A stretch of DNA of 64,000 nt from Hexactinellida sp. DTS-2022 (taxonomy: Eukaryota; Porifera; Hexactinellida), in the NCBI GenBank assembly GCA_028753945.1, contig JAPNXP010000005.1, forward strand, positions 2,914,001 to 2,978,000, written 5' to 3'. Positions 1-10,830 of this stretch are shown in pieces. Position numbers and translations under genes: made by a program. Position 1 is the stretch's first letter, and every line of letters begins with the position of its first letter. The notes under the pieces are model-generated. The model was not told the origin of the DNA and did no database searches. It saw nothing but the letters and a program-made list of their open reading frames with translations.

Positions 1-1668
1 AGCTGAAAGATTCGTATGAATAGTGATAATATTATCTCTACAATTAGCTGGAATTAAAGAGTTTACATAAAATATAAATTCGTTTTTGTTGGAAAAACAT
101 TGCCTAGTAACATTCCCTGTTGAAGTGGTGCCACCATCACTCGAAGATTGATCAATACGAATACCAGTTTTTTCGCATAAAAATTCAGAAACAAATTTTC
201 TTGCTTTATCGATTTGTAAAGATGTCGGAGACCATTTACTTTTGCCGGACTGTAAATGATACACAAGAATCATGAACCATCTAAATACACAGGTATAGCT
301 GTGTAGTGGCGAAGCAGATAGGATATTAATATCAGAAACTGGCTCATGCGTAATACCTAACCTTTTGATCGATGGTAACGACAAATATTCTTCTTTATCA
401 ACATAGGAAAATTGCTCTTTCGCTTCACAAATTATTCGATTAATAGGAAATCCAGCTCTAACTAATTCCACGTCTTTGAGTTCCTTGAAATTTGCAGTGC
501 ACAGTTGACAGTTTGCACCTCCCGCACCGCTCAAAATTCCAGACATTTTTCCGTCGAGCATACTACGAATTATATGTGTTCGGATAGTACCTTGAGAAAA
601 TATTAAACCTTCTTGTTCAATTGATTTGACCTCCGGGTTAATTATTTCGTCCATTATGAATTTTACGTTTTCGAGGCACTCTTTCTGAGCAATTAATACT
701 ACAGGCCTAACACCATAAGAAGAATTAGGGCTATTGTTTACCCAAACTATTTGATTAGCTGAATCATGGATTGATAGAATTTTAAAAGCAAATAATAAAA
801 AAATTGTATTTGGAGAAGGGTTAAGCTCAAATTGATTATAAATTTGATGACAACCTGACCCATCAAGGCCATCTGCAATTTTTAAGATTAACGGAAACTG
901 GGTATCTTTAAGTGAAGGTATTGTTTGAAGAGTACGTAATACGGAATGGTGTAAAATTCACTTGTAAGATAACGCGATCCCTATTGTGTTTACTTGTTTA
1001 TTTTTAATGAACACAAATTCGTTATTTAGAACAATTTCATTACGATACTCCGATAATCTGGAAAACGATGGAAAAGTAATATTTCTGATTTGCAAATACG
1101 ACGAAAGTTAGTATATTTTCTTTTTCCGATTTCGAGCAGATCAAGTAATAAAGAAGCTTTATCAATCGGAATCATTTGAGAATGTGGGGAAAAGGAACCC
1201 AGGCTGATAATATCGTTACAAAATTTTGCTGTAGATTGATCTTTCGATTCGTTGGCTAAAAGCTTTAATGCGTAAGCAGCTACTGTTTTTGAATCGACCT
1301 CTTCTTTTTCAGCTATTGCATTAATTAAATTAAGAAGAGGTTTAAGGCGGTTCCTTAAACCTTTAAGTGTGAGTTGGGAAATGGTTTCCTAACTTCAATT
1401 GAATTGTCAAGTTCAATTATTGTTTTTCCCTCCGACATTCTCTTTTTGGAAGGATTGCCTGAATTAAAAGAATAAAATAGCATATTTTCCCAAACAAGAA
1501 TATCTTGAGATTTATTTGAATTATCCCGGCTTGATTTTAAACTGTTGAATTTATATCTCACAGAGTTCACTTCGTTTTCGCCAAGATTAAATTCACTAAC
1601 AAATGAGAGAGCGCATCTCTTTCCGATTTTCTGGATGTAAGGTACTCCCAAGCTTCACGATTATTCAT
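1..1668 (-). pseudogene. RAG1/Transib-superfamily transposase, N-terminal and core part, broken
   Basis: Encodes a DDE recombinase of the RAG1/Transib superfamily; it runs off the left edge. From 957 down to 1 the frame is open for 319 codons. Landmarks against the RAG1 core: a first-Asp block ADGLDGSG (Asp codon at 871-873), a block resembling the PNS...RP segment (VWVNNSPNSS..VRPV), a second-Asp block MLDGKMSG (Asp at 553-555, 15 residues before the zinc pair, as D708 precedes C727 in RAG1), the zinc pair CQLC, then SPLHSY and SSDGGTTSTGN. The catalytic Glu and zinc His pair would lie beyond the edge. Upstream of an in-frame TGA at 958-960 the homology continues to a start MNNREAWEYL at about 1668, but with frame changes near 1080, 1357 and 1615, so the copy is dead. 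The superfamily call rests on motif order; I cannot say which RAG1-like family it is. Confidence 0.75.
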
Positions 1669-2199
1669 TATTCGGAAGTAATAAATTATTGCAAAGTTTC
1701 TAAAATTCAAATAAAATGCATAATAAAACTTTAATAAATAGATAACTGATATTAATTAGTTATTAGTTAAGAACTTAATATGATTTCAGAATTGAATTGT
1801 ACACTAATTAGTGTCAGCATGGACTTAGATTCGCTAGAGTGGCACTTCGGTTGCGGTTAATTAATTATAAAAGTCATATGAACAAAATATTTATTGAAAC
1901 TATGGGTGTGTGACAATCAAATGACGTCATAACTAAAATATGTGAAGCCGTACGAGTTGTTTGAGTATGTCTGTCAATCCCAGCTATTGATAACGCATAT
2001 GTAAATAATACATTTCATAGGCGTATCTGCTCTGTAAATGCCTATTTCGTGTGAATGGTCAAAATATCCCACTGTGTAATGAATTAAGTGTTAATTATCT
2101 CATTATCTCAAAGATTATTGAATATAGGCATAGAAAATGTATTGTCGGTGAATAGGAGGTTACCTATTCCGGATAGATTATGACCAGCCTAGTTTACAT
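1669..2199. other. No gene seen
   Basis: AT-rich spacer upstream of the RAG1-like start. No open frame or repeat structure that I can support. CTCATTATCTCAAAGATTAT near 2099 recurs near 41620, so a dispersed repeat may begin here. Confidence 0.4.
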
Positions 2200-2645
2200 A
2201 ACATTCATAGTTTTTGAGTTATGGCACATTTTAGGAAATCTACATTTACATGGCAACCGAGGAATGTGTAACATTCCATTTACAATTCCGATATATTTTA
2301 TTCTACTACTTCTGGGTATAACCATGTCCCAATTTATAACATTTATAACGCGTTTAACTATGTTAAAAGTATGCTAGAAAAACAAGATAATTCGCAACCA
2401 AAATTAACAAAACTTCATCAGATGATGACATATCACAATTCTGGAGGGTGCTATGTATACCTGGATACCATATTCCTATATAATTATAATACACTTTTCT
2501 TCTCTATCATTGCTAATTATTGGAATAAAGATCAATTCTCCATTTTTCCATGCACTTTAAGTAATCCATGGTACACAAATTTTCGCTTAGCACTCAGGCC
2601 TTTAATATCGAAGGTCACGCTTGAAACTATTTTAGTAATTCAATC
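2200..2645 (+). repeat. Dispersed repeat, copy 1 (partner at 26.5 kb)
   Basis: Collinear with 26535-26990 in the same orientation. Shared blocks include GGCAACCGAGGAATGTGT, ATAACGCGTTTAACTATG and the segment around 2441 (GGGTGCTATGTATACCTGGA). The two short open frames lying on it are not conserved between copies, so I read it as non-coding repeat. Superfamily unknown; I saw no terminal inverted repeats. Confidence 0.6.
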
Positions 2646-2658
2646 ACGTTAAATAGTG

Positions 2659-3281
2659 CCGTAAACTGGGGTGACTTTGTCCCATTATTCCACGTTTATC
2701 AATGTATTTCTTTAAATAATATCTGGGAATATTTTACTTGTCAATTAATTTAATTGGTAGCACATAACATGTTCAAATAATGAGATAGCTAAACTTTGGG
2801 GTACTTCTAACCAATTATTCTAAAAGTTTATCTTGGGCCAAAGCTACCTATATCATGGAGTTGAAATTGTCCCATTATGTTAAACACGTGAAATAAAAGC
2901 ATTTCATAAGAAAACGATATTGACAAATCTTACAGTATGCACTTATTTGATTGGTTTAGAAAAGGATTACTTTATACTGGAATCCATGGAAGACTTGGTG
3001 AACTATATGCATATTGATGTATTTCCTCGAAAATTCCAAAGAAGTTCTAAACATAATATCTTTGTTGAAATATACTCTAAATACTCAAATGAATAAAACA
3101 ACAATATCATACTTCACCAAATAATGAATAAATGTGATCATATTGATAATATGTTGAATGAAACTCACAATATATTAAAAGGTATTTAAACCGCAATATT
3201 TCTTGTATAAAAAATATTTAATTAAAATTGCTATTGTGGGACAAAGTAACCTCCTAGGGTCAAAGTCGCCCCAGTTTACGG
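2659..3281. mobile_element. MITE with ~25-bp terminal inverted repeats
   Basis: The left end CCGTAAACTGGGGTGACTTT (2659 on) and the right end AAAGTCGCCCCAGTTTACGG (to 3281) are inverted repeats of about 25 bp with two differences. Length 623 bp, no coding capacity. Internal TTGTCCCATTAT and GGGACAAAGT words add subterminal inverted similarity. I could not identify a target duplication with confidence. Probably a mariner-like non-autonomous element. Confidence 0.7.
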
Positions 3282-3932
3282 AGATCAAATCAATAAATAG
3301 TGGTTAGATCAAGCCATTAAAATTAAATATTGTTTGGACCAAGCCATTGAATAGTGGTTAGATCAAGTCATGCTAGTTGTATTTTTGTTGCTAATTATTG
3401 AATTGACAGTATTGTACTTTTACGGCATATGTGTATTGTACTTTTTACGGCACATGTGTATTGTACTTTTTAATGCACATGTGTATTGTACCTTAGGCAC
3501 ATGTGTATTGTGCTTTTTAATACCTCATTATTGAGCTTTCAAATAAATAAAAACTTTCGTCTGGAGATAATGAAGAAATTATTTATTAAGACAAATTAAA
3601 TGTTATGATTTCATTATTAATTCCTATCCAAAGATGTAGCCTGGCTGTGGGGACCATGTTCTCAAGCTCCCCCATTTGGAATTTGGTAATATTGCATAAC
3701 CTTAAACATAGCTTAGTCAGATGTCTTAGCAAATTAACTAAATTCAGTTCCATATAAGTGCTTCAGTAATAGCTTATATAACTTTGACTTACTTTGCAAT
3801 TAATTGGTTTTATTATTTTTTTAAAATCGTGGTTTACGAATACTTTTGGTGTTCAGTGTATATTGTACGACTTTTTAATAACTTAATTAATTAATTTAGC
3901 TTATTTATATATCAATTATACCTTGTATTCCA
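3282..3932. promoter_or_regulatory. Upstream region of the SIN1 gene
   Basis: AT-rich stretch before the SIN1 start codon. It holds a near-duplicate segment (TAGTGGTTAGATCAAG at about 3299 and 3353), the ~25-bp tandem repeats at 3412-3522, then unremarkable sequence. The promoter must lie here or in an untranslated exon further upstream, but I see no TATA box or initiator I would defend. Confidence 0.3.
3412..3522. repeat. Tandem repeat, ~25 bp x 4-5
   Basis: Successive copies of TTGTACTTTTTACGGCACAT followed by GTGTA, starting near 3412, 3437, 3462 and 3487, with a degenerate fifth at about 3509. The later copies lose part of the ACGGCA segment. It sits about 400 bp upstream of the SIN1 start. 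Confidence 0.8.
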
Positions 3933-5369
3933 ATGGCTTTTTGGGATAACGAATCACGACTTGTTCAGCATCTTTGCCATTCATTTGTTATCAGTGATGA
4001 CACAGGATATTCAGACAGAATTTTTATAGATGATGAAGATTCTATAGAAGAAACTGACCAAGGATACCATATTAATCAAAGAAGCTTGACAGGTATCGGT
4101 ATAATGTGGGTTAAACACACTCACAGTATGATTAAAACAGAATTGGATCAATCAATCAAGGATATCGAAAATGCTTCAAAATGTCGTTCTCGACATTGTG
4201 ATAATATAATCAAATTGACAGATAGTAAACAATCTTCGTGCTTTCCAAATCTATATTTCTCTAAGAAAGTATCTAACCGCCACAATCCTAACCCTTCATT
4301 GCTCACGCAACAAATTTCACAACTTGCTATTGAAAATTTGCCTTATTTCCAATTTTCAAAGTTTGACGCAAATGTTACTAAAGATAAACGAACTTCATCT
4401 GTTACTATTATTTTCGAAGTAAGCAAAAAGTTTTTGCAAGTTACTGCTACTTTTAATGTTCGTATTTTTGAATTGATAGGTTTATCACTTTATTTATATC
4501 ACTATAATAAATTAGGAAAACCTATTATTGGATCGGTTGACGATTTTAAGCTGTACATCGCAGATGAGAATGGGGATATAGATCAAGATTTTCCTGCACT
4601 TGACCATTCAAATTTTTTTCAAAAATTTCATTTTAGTCATCTGGGCCTAGTACGTGTAGAAAATAATGAAAAACAGAGACCAGAAAAAATTAATGATAAT
4701 AAAGAATGTGTTATTATCTACTATAAACTTGGTGATTATCCAGTTGAAGAGAAAACTATTACTATCCCACGTGCTGCAATTGATATTCAAATGATAGAAG
4801 TATTGTCGTTAGCAATTCGGAAGAAAGGTCTTACACCAAATGAAAGTTATATTCTATCTGATAGTGATGACAATTTTTATCCCATTCTCCACAATCGCTA
4901 TTTGTCCGAATTCGTTGATAAAAAGTTTTGGTTTTTGAAACAAGAACGTTCATCTGTTTCAGAAGTTTTTTCTAATACTTCAGAATATGATAGATATTTT
5001 GATCCTTCGATTCCTCAAGCATTTGAACATTATGAAGCGTATTGGTTGAATAAGAAGAGTGAGCCAATTACACAAATCTTAATTAATGATCACCAGATAA
5101 CTTTAAAACCATTAATTTTAGACTCAAAACACATTGGTAAGTCTAAATTTAAAATGCATCCCACACTTCCTAAAACTGAATCATTTGATAGGAATTCTGT
5201 GTTACGGTGCGAAATCATGTCAAGATTACCCTCTATTGAAGGGAGGAAGACATTTATTATACTTGCTTTGAAAGGGAATGAGAAGAGGATCTACGAGTTT
5301 GAAGCAGAGAGTTCAACTGTTTATAATATAATAAAGAGTTTGTCCTTAAAAAAGGATATAAAAAAGTAA
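3933..5369 (+). CDS. SIN1/MAPKAP1 homologue, TORC2 subunit
   Basis: 478-residue uninterrupted frame. The family's role is to serve as the TORC2 subunit that presents AGC-kinase substrates such as Akt to TOR. Seen here: an N-terminus MAFWDN...SFVISDDTG matching the animal SIN1 start (MAFLDN...SDDTG); a conserved-region-in-the-middle domain at about residues 136-243, opening PYFQFSKFD and carrying the acidic loop IADENGDIDQDFPALD that recognises substrates; a Ras-binding-like region at about 256-340; and a C-terminal PH-like domain at about 363-472 ending near YEFEAESSTVYNI. Human SIN1 is 522 residues, so length is normal. The start is fixed by the family N-terminus. Odd points: the gene has no intron and stands among transposons, so it may be a retrocopy, although the frame is intact and I see no poly-A tract after the stop. 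This is the only convincing host gene in the window. Confidence 0.93.
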   Translation: MAFWDNESRLVQHLCHSFVISDDTGYSDRIFIDDEDSIEETDQGYHINQRSLTGIGIMWVKHTHSMIKTELDQSIKDIENASKCRSRHCDNIIKLTDSKQSSCFPNLYFSKKVSNRHNPNPSLLTQQISQLAIENLPYFQFSKFDANVTKDKRTSSVTIIFEVSKKFLQVTATFNVRIFELIGLSLYLYHYNKLGKPIIGSVDDFKLYIADENGDIDQDFPALDHSNFFQKFHFSHLGLVRVENNEKQRPEKINDNKECVIIYYKLGDYPVEEKTITIPRAAIDIQMIEVLSLAIRKKGLTPNESYILSDSDDNFYPILHNRYLSEFVDKKFWFLKQERSSVSEVFSNTSEYDRYFDPSIPQAFEHYEAYWLNKKSEPITQILINDHQITLKPLILDSKHIGKSKFKMHPTLPKTESFDRNSVLRCEIMSRLPSIEGRKTFIILALKGNEKRIYEFEAESSTVYNIIKSLSLKKDIKK

Positions 5370-5500
5370 TTATTAATATTTCACATTAATTTTTATCATT
5401 TGACAATTTTTCCTACTCACTGCTATATGAAACAAAATATTTTTTGTGGTAACAATTTCTAAATGTTGTGACTTGTTTTGTACCTTTATTATACCTTTTA

Positions 5501-5872
5501 CTGTACATATGGATATAGTGATGATGGTGTTGACAAGGGTTTTGGCCAATATATCACTATATGCACTATCCCTGCATCTAATATAAGATTGTATGCATTG
5601 TCAATCTTTTATTCTCCTAAGTATGATCTAATTCCTTATCGAATTCAACTCGTCACGAATTTATACTGTAGAACATGAATTCATGGTGGCCAAGGTAGGT
5701 AAAAATCCATTATTCTTGTATAATCTGTGCACAAATAGCCCTTTATCCCATTATGATATCACTAACCAATATAATTTGTATGGAATTTGCTCGGGACACT
5801 TCAAAAGCTGCAAAATTATCACTATATCCAATATATCACTATGTTCAATTTCACTATATCCATTATGTACTG
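5501..5872. mobile_element. TA-flanked MITE (partner family copy at 38.5 kb)
   Basis: Ends CTGTACATATGGATATAGTGA and TCACTATATCCATTATGTAC are inverted repeats of ~22 bp. TA lies directly outside each end (5499-5500 and 5873-5874), the target duplication of mariner/pogo-type elements. The interior (ATATCACTATATCC words; GGAATTTGCTCGGG near 5783) recurs at 38531-38950. No coding. Confidence 0.7.
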
Positions 5873-6544
5873 TATTTGCTTCATTATAAATATATAGGGA
5901 TAACGCCGACACAAAGACACCCCTGAGGCCACTTTTATAACAATCTAACTACTATAGATGAATACTTACTTGGTTGAACTAAGTATTAAACAGTTACATG
6001 TGCGAATAGGCGTCGGAAATGGGTCCGCCGGCCCTTCGGGGCCGGCCCAATCGATTCTGGGACTCTATTTGCTTGTAAATAAATAGTGTTAGTCAGTGCT
6101 CGACAAAATGAAATTTTGATGGTGGGCTAATTAAGCCACCACCTCACTTTCTTTGGTGGCTTAATAATAAGCAAAGTACAGTTTAACAAACGACAGATAA
6201 CTTAACAAAGTTCTGATGCCGTAAAACAACACTAATGTTGATAACAATTGATATAACGAAAAATAGAATCTACACAAAGTAAGTAAAATTAATTACAGTT
6301 ATAATTGAATCCAATAAATACTATGAGTAGGTAGATGGCTGAGTACTGAATGCTCAATATTTACGTATATACCCTCATTATTACAAAGAGAAGCCATTTA
6401 TTCGTGTAAAATCAATCCCCTATTAGAAGTGTAGCAAAAATGTCAAACCAAGCCATACTGGTGTCTAATAATTTATATTAATAAATGACTGTTTTTAAGA
6501 ACAATTTGTTACAATCAAAATTTCCAAAATAGATTAGTCCTTTA

Positions 6545-6672
6545 TAATTACAATTACAATTACAATTATAGGAATTTGTGTATTTCAATTACAATTACGA
6601 TTACAATTATAGGGATTTGTCTTTTTCAATTACAATTACAATTATTTCAAAAAAGGAATTAATTACAATTAT
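6545..6672. repeat. Simple repeat (AATTAC)n, interrupted
   Basis: Three blocks of AATTAC/AATTACG hexamers separated by GGAATTTGTGTATTTC and GGGATTTGTCTTTTTC. The spacers resemble each other, so this is a higher-order repeat. Confidence 0.8.
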
Positions 6673-6727
6673 GATTGAACCCAACCCTGACACAGGCAGT
6701 GATGGATCTAGACTTTTACCTCATGGT

Positions 6728-6744
6728 GGGGGGGGGGGGGGGGG
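6728..6744. repeat. G17 homopolymer
   Basis: Seventeen consecutive G on the plus strand in an AT-rich context. It could fold as a G-quadruplex; its length may also be a sequencing estimate. Confidence 0.85.
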
Positions 6745-7654
6745 TGAAACGAAATATCCATATTTTTCTGCAGTACACTATAGGTATTAGCTACCCTGAA
6801 AATTTCAACTTAATCGGGCTTCTAGGCTTTTGTACCAGCCTTTTGAAAATCGAAAATGTACAGGACACCTTGGAAAGTTAATTTTAAAAAGCACCTATTA
6901 TTCAAAATGAAATATCTAAACTTATATTATAGCAATAACGTTGTTATTGATACTGAAGTTTGTTTTCATTGTTTTTCAGGGACAGAACCTATAAAATGCA
7001 GGGTCAAAAATTCATCCCTTTGAATGCAAAAGAGGGGAGGAAATCTTGAATATTTTATTGAAAAAATCGTTTCTCATCGCCGTATGAAGTCACCACTCAC
7101 CAGAGCAGTAAGATTACTAAAAGTAGGTTGAGTCGCTGCATTAATATGTATATTAGCTTTGTTCCATGTATCAATTAATTTTGAATTATACTCATCCTCC
7201 TAGAGCATTTCAATGACCAAAAAGTATTCAAGTATTAGACCTCGCACTATTATGACGGAATTTTAAAGTGATTAATCAAAATCAACCCATGTGAACAAAT
7301 GAAGTGACACAATTCAATTACCTATTTAGGTTGTCTACTTATACTACTATTCAAAGTGATTACAGTCAATTCCTAGTTCATTTGCGTTTTTGCTCAGTTA
7401 CATAATAAAATACTCAATTTGTTTATACTCCCACTCCAAAAGTAGAGGTCCGATTGACATGAATATTTTAGCTAAACGGATATACTATCCTAGTATTAGA
7501 AACAGCATTAATGTCAATCTTTTTTTTCAACTTGAGGAAAGAGAATCCCATGAGGCCTTACTAATATGCACTGATTGACTCAACCAGGCATTACTTAAAA
7601 TCTAATTTTTTAATAACCCGAAATTGTAAATTCATACTTGCATGTTATTAGTAG

Positions 7655-8565
7655 TTGAGACTTATTTACCTTTGTATGGTAGTATATATTTCATTATCAT
7701 TCAACATACTTACCTACAGATTATATGAATATTTGTATATCAGCGGTTCGCCGGTTCCTAAACTGAGGCGCAAGATTCCTAATTATATTATTGTTAACGA
7801 AAATCTGCTGAAGTTATTCAATGATGTCACACGGAGAGATGTCAGAGGAAGAGCAATTACATTTGCGAAATGTGAATCACTGATGTATCGCGCTAGAAGA
7901 CAACTTCAGCCAAAGATACCCCAAACCTCATTCCAATTAGAAAATTCATTATCAGGTACCTCTTATGGATTATATTTGAAGGATATCGTAACAGTCGGTG
8001 ATAATCAAGCTTTCATTTTTTTTTCTGATGAAATTATGGTTTTACTGGCTGAAATTTTAGAAATATCCTTTGATGGTACATTTTATACTGTGCCCAAACA
8101 ATTTTACCAGCTGTGACAAAATATTTATTATTGTTGATCAGCACGTCCTCCCAGCTATACACTGCCTTTTAACTGGTAAATCTCAAGAACTCTATGAGGC
8201 CGTATTATTCAAAATACAATCTATAATTCCTCAATTTAATCCACAAATATCTATCTCAGACTGGGAAATTGCACCACGAAACGCGTTCAAAACAGTATAC
8301 AATGGTATCAAGCTACAAGGTTGTTGGTTTCATTACACCCAGCGTTTTGGAAAATGGTTCAAGTGAAATTTGGTAAATGCATATGCTCATAATGCTGCAT
8401 TTCACATATTTTTGCGTCACGTTATGGTCCTCCCTTTCCTGCCACCAGAAACAATACAGCCTGTTTTCAATGAAATTACAGTCCCAGGTCCTAACCTAAC
8501 TGATAATCAATTTGTTAATATTGCTGAATTTCTTATCTTTCATAATAATATTTCTTATTCTTATT
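7655..8565 (+). pseudogene. Mutator-like (MULE) transposase fragment
   Basis: Remnant of a MULE DDE transposase. Frame 1 reads through ...FDGTFYTVPKQFYQL, the family's first catalytic-Asp block (Asp at 8072-8074). The next frame continues IHCLLTGKSQELYEAVLFK and then SDWEIAPRNAF, the second Asp block (Asp at 8259-8261), followed by GCWFHYTQRF, the usual C-x2-H region. A third segment, VMVLPFLPPETI, matches the helical region before the final Glu. The frame breaks at about 8110 and again at 8364, and homology ends in a TATTATTATT tract near 8560, so the copy is truncated and dead. Frame, motif order and spacing all fit; assignment to a MULE subfamily is not possible here. Confidence 0.75.
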
Positions 8566-9290
8566 CTTATTATTATTATAGTAATCTTCAAAATAATAAT
8601 CAGGATTAAAATAAATTGTAGAATGCTATATAGGACAAAGTATTATAGGAAAGCAAATTAAGAAGTTGACGGACAAATGCCAACATAGTACAAAAGTTGT
8701 CGGACAAATGCCAACATCTAAAATTCGGACAAATGCCTACATACGGTGTCGGACAAATGTAGGCTCTCCGATCCAAGTAAGTTTTGACCAGTGTAACGAG
8801 TTAAAGATAGTTAGAGATTAAGATCCATACAGAATAATAGTTAGAGAATTGTCTTGAAGCTTCGGGTCCTAACTGGATCAAGCTGCCACAATTGTAAGCT
8901 CGACGGTACAAGTCGTGTCGCCAACCACTCAAGGTAATTCGGCCCTCCATAGACATCGGGAAGACGGTCCAGTACTCTAACCTCGGTAAGTTCAACCATG
9001 ACCGCTGTGTAGTGCCCTGCGACCTGCCAGTCCTGGCGCATCTACACACCTATGCCTGTTCTGTCTCGTAGTCCAACAGCTCCAGCAGCACCTAGACCTG
9101 AAGGTAGTGATTGACCATATGCGGATCACACACTGCTATGTCACAGATTCATACTTAGCATAAACTTAGAATGTCCAGTTGCGATCATCATTCTGTTTGT
9201 TGTACACATCACATTATCTTGAGAAGAGTCAGTAGACAAACAGAGGGGCTCAGGATGTGTGCCTATACAAATGATGGTAAATTAAATTGT
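8566..9290. other. Gene-free stretch
   Basis: Apart from the CGGACAAATG array at 8668-8765 I see no gene or element with defined ends. Around 8850-9060 the sequence is less AT-rich and has overlapping open frames on the minus strand (ending near 8801 and 8841), but they match nothing I recognise. Confidence 0.4.
8668..8765. repeat. Interspersed word array CGGACAAATGCCAACAT
   Basis: Four copies of the 17-mer or a close variant starting near 8671, 8701, 8727 and 8750 at ~25-30 bp spacing. The last diverges to CGGACAAATGTAGG. It resembles in style the arrays at 23985-24085 and 32265-32460. Confidence 0.75.
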
Positions 9291-10254
9291 TAAATTTAAG
9301 GGAAAATTCCAAAAATACTCAAGTTTTTCAAAATAATCCCAATTATCTCAAGTTTTTGCATTAAATTCCAAATCTACTCAACTTTTCAATAAATTCACAG
9401 ATCTACTCAAGTTTAGTAAACCTATATTTGGTCTATCTTATATATTAAATCACAATGTGTTTGTGTTTGTTGGTTTGTTTAGAATTGATTGAGGAACTTG
9501 TAAAAGCTGCAGACTTTAAATTTGGCAGGGGGTTGGGAATACTGTATGTACAAACACGTTCAATATCTAAAAAATTCACATCTTCCATCACAAAAGGTGT
9601 CAAAACCTTTAGCCAATTAAATTCTAGGGTTCCAGTATGGATTAGCAGCTAGCATTCAATTAGTATAATTGAATGCTTTAGTCTTTGTCAAATGTTAAGT
9701 GTGTATTATAGAATACTGAGACAGTAAACTAATTGGTTGAGAGGAAGTTTAGGCATATAATCAGTTATTTGTGTTCTGTCTGTCTAGCCATATATTTTTA
9801 ACATTCCATTGTGTTATTTGATATAAAATTATTACCAATTATTACCAATCAATACAATAACTTCTCTACAACCCAAAGTTAGGGGTCCACTGGTACAGTT
9901 TCTTAGTGACATATCCCTATGGGTTGGTGTCGGAAAGGGCGTCTAGTCTCCATACTAGGACTTGACCTCAGCTGAATCAGCTCATAACACTAGGATCCAC
10001 GGATATGAATAGACAGTTAGGGGCCACTCATCAAGAAGGTCATTTAATTTGAAAAGGAACATGCTTGAAATACAAGCGAAGGCTGCAGGTCCGAGTACAA
10101 GTTGTAAGGACGCGCGTAGAGCAGACGAGCAGCTTAAACTAATAAATATTTTTGGTTGGAGCACCATACTAGTTTCAATAATCCAATAGAACTTGAGCAT
10201 ATTTGGAATAATCCAATAAAACTTGAGTATTTTTGGAATTTTCCCTTAAATTTA
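9291..10254. mobile_element. Non-autonomous element with perfect 37-bp TIRs
   Basis: 9291-9327 and 10218-10254 are exact reverse complements of each other, beginning TAAATTTAAGGGAAAATTCC. Just inside the left end are further degenerate copies of the AATTCCAAAATCTACTCAAG word. The interior (964 bp total) has short open frames but nothing recognisable. No target duplication is obvious, so the superfamily is open. The perfect TIRs suggest a recent element compared with most in this window. Confidence 0.75.
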
Positions 10255-10432
10255 TTGATAGTATAGTATATGTTATAAGTAGAGCTTATATAGAGCCAGA
10301 ATTAATATTTAACATCGATGTGTAAATTAGGAAATTATGTTACTAGTTATGGATTTTTACTAATACTGATCTATTGGCATTTGTTGAACTACCTTAGATT
10401 AATAATAGTTCAGCTCTGTGTAGTATTTTGTT
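10255..10432. other. Spacer
   Basis: AT-rich, nothing recognised. Confidence 0.3.
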
Positions 10433-10830
10433 ACTGTGCCGACTATACTACAGTATAGTGGCCCAGTTCTAATCTTACTGCCTTGGTAAGTTATTATTAT
10501 TATTACTGTGCCGACTATACTATAGTATAGTGGCCCAGTATTGGAATCACTGCCTTTATTATTATTTTTTTACTGTGCCGACTATACTATAGTATAGTGG
10601 CCCAGTTCTAATCTTACTGCCTTGGTTAGTTATTACTGTGCCGACTATACTATAGTATAGTGGCCCAGTATTGGAATCACTGCCTTTATTACTGTGCCGA
10701 CTATACTATAGTATAGTGGCCCAGTTCTAATCTTACTGCCTTTATTATTATTTTTATTTATATTTTTACTGTGCCGACTATACTATAGTATAGTGGCCCA
10801 GTATTAGAATCACTGCCTTTATTATTATTA
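10433..10830. repeat. Array of ~60-bp palindromic units GTGCCGACTATACTATAG
   Basis: Six copies, beginning near 10435, 10506, 10575, 10636, 10689 and 10769. Each reads TACTGTGCCG, then the 18-bp perfect palindrome ACTATACTATAGTATAGT, then GGCCCAGT and an ATT-rich tail ending in TGCCTTTATT. Two tail types alternate (TTCTAATCTTACTGCC and ATTGGAATCACTGCC). The first copy has ACTATACTACAGTATAGT. Further copies sit at 14893-15010 and 16237-16405, and inverted at about 31900-31935. Every cluster abuts a large hairpin unit. Confidence 0.9.

Larger units (their letters stand above)
5873..7650. other. Gene-free AT-rich stretch
   Basis: I see no gene. It holds a fragment of the GC-rich AGGCGTCGGA family at 6005-6070 (see 40125-40286), a short inverted repeat GTGGGCTAATTAAGCCAC near 6122, the AATTAC simple repeat at 6545-6672, and a G17 tract at 6728-6744. 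From about 7390 the sequence drifts toward the MULE remnant without clear homology. Confidence 0.5.

Noticed and set aside
3412..3522. CRISPR-like direct repeats
   Set aside because: Repeats are contiguous without unique spacers and the DNA is eukaryotic. The same holds for the ~60-bp repeats near 25310-25500.
6578..6881. Overlapping frames through the G17 tract
   Set aside because: Low-complexity Gly runs produced by the homopolymer and the AATTAC repeat.
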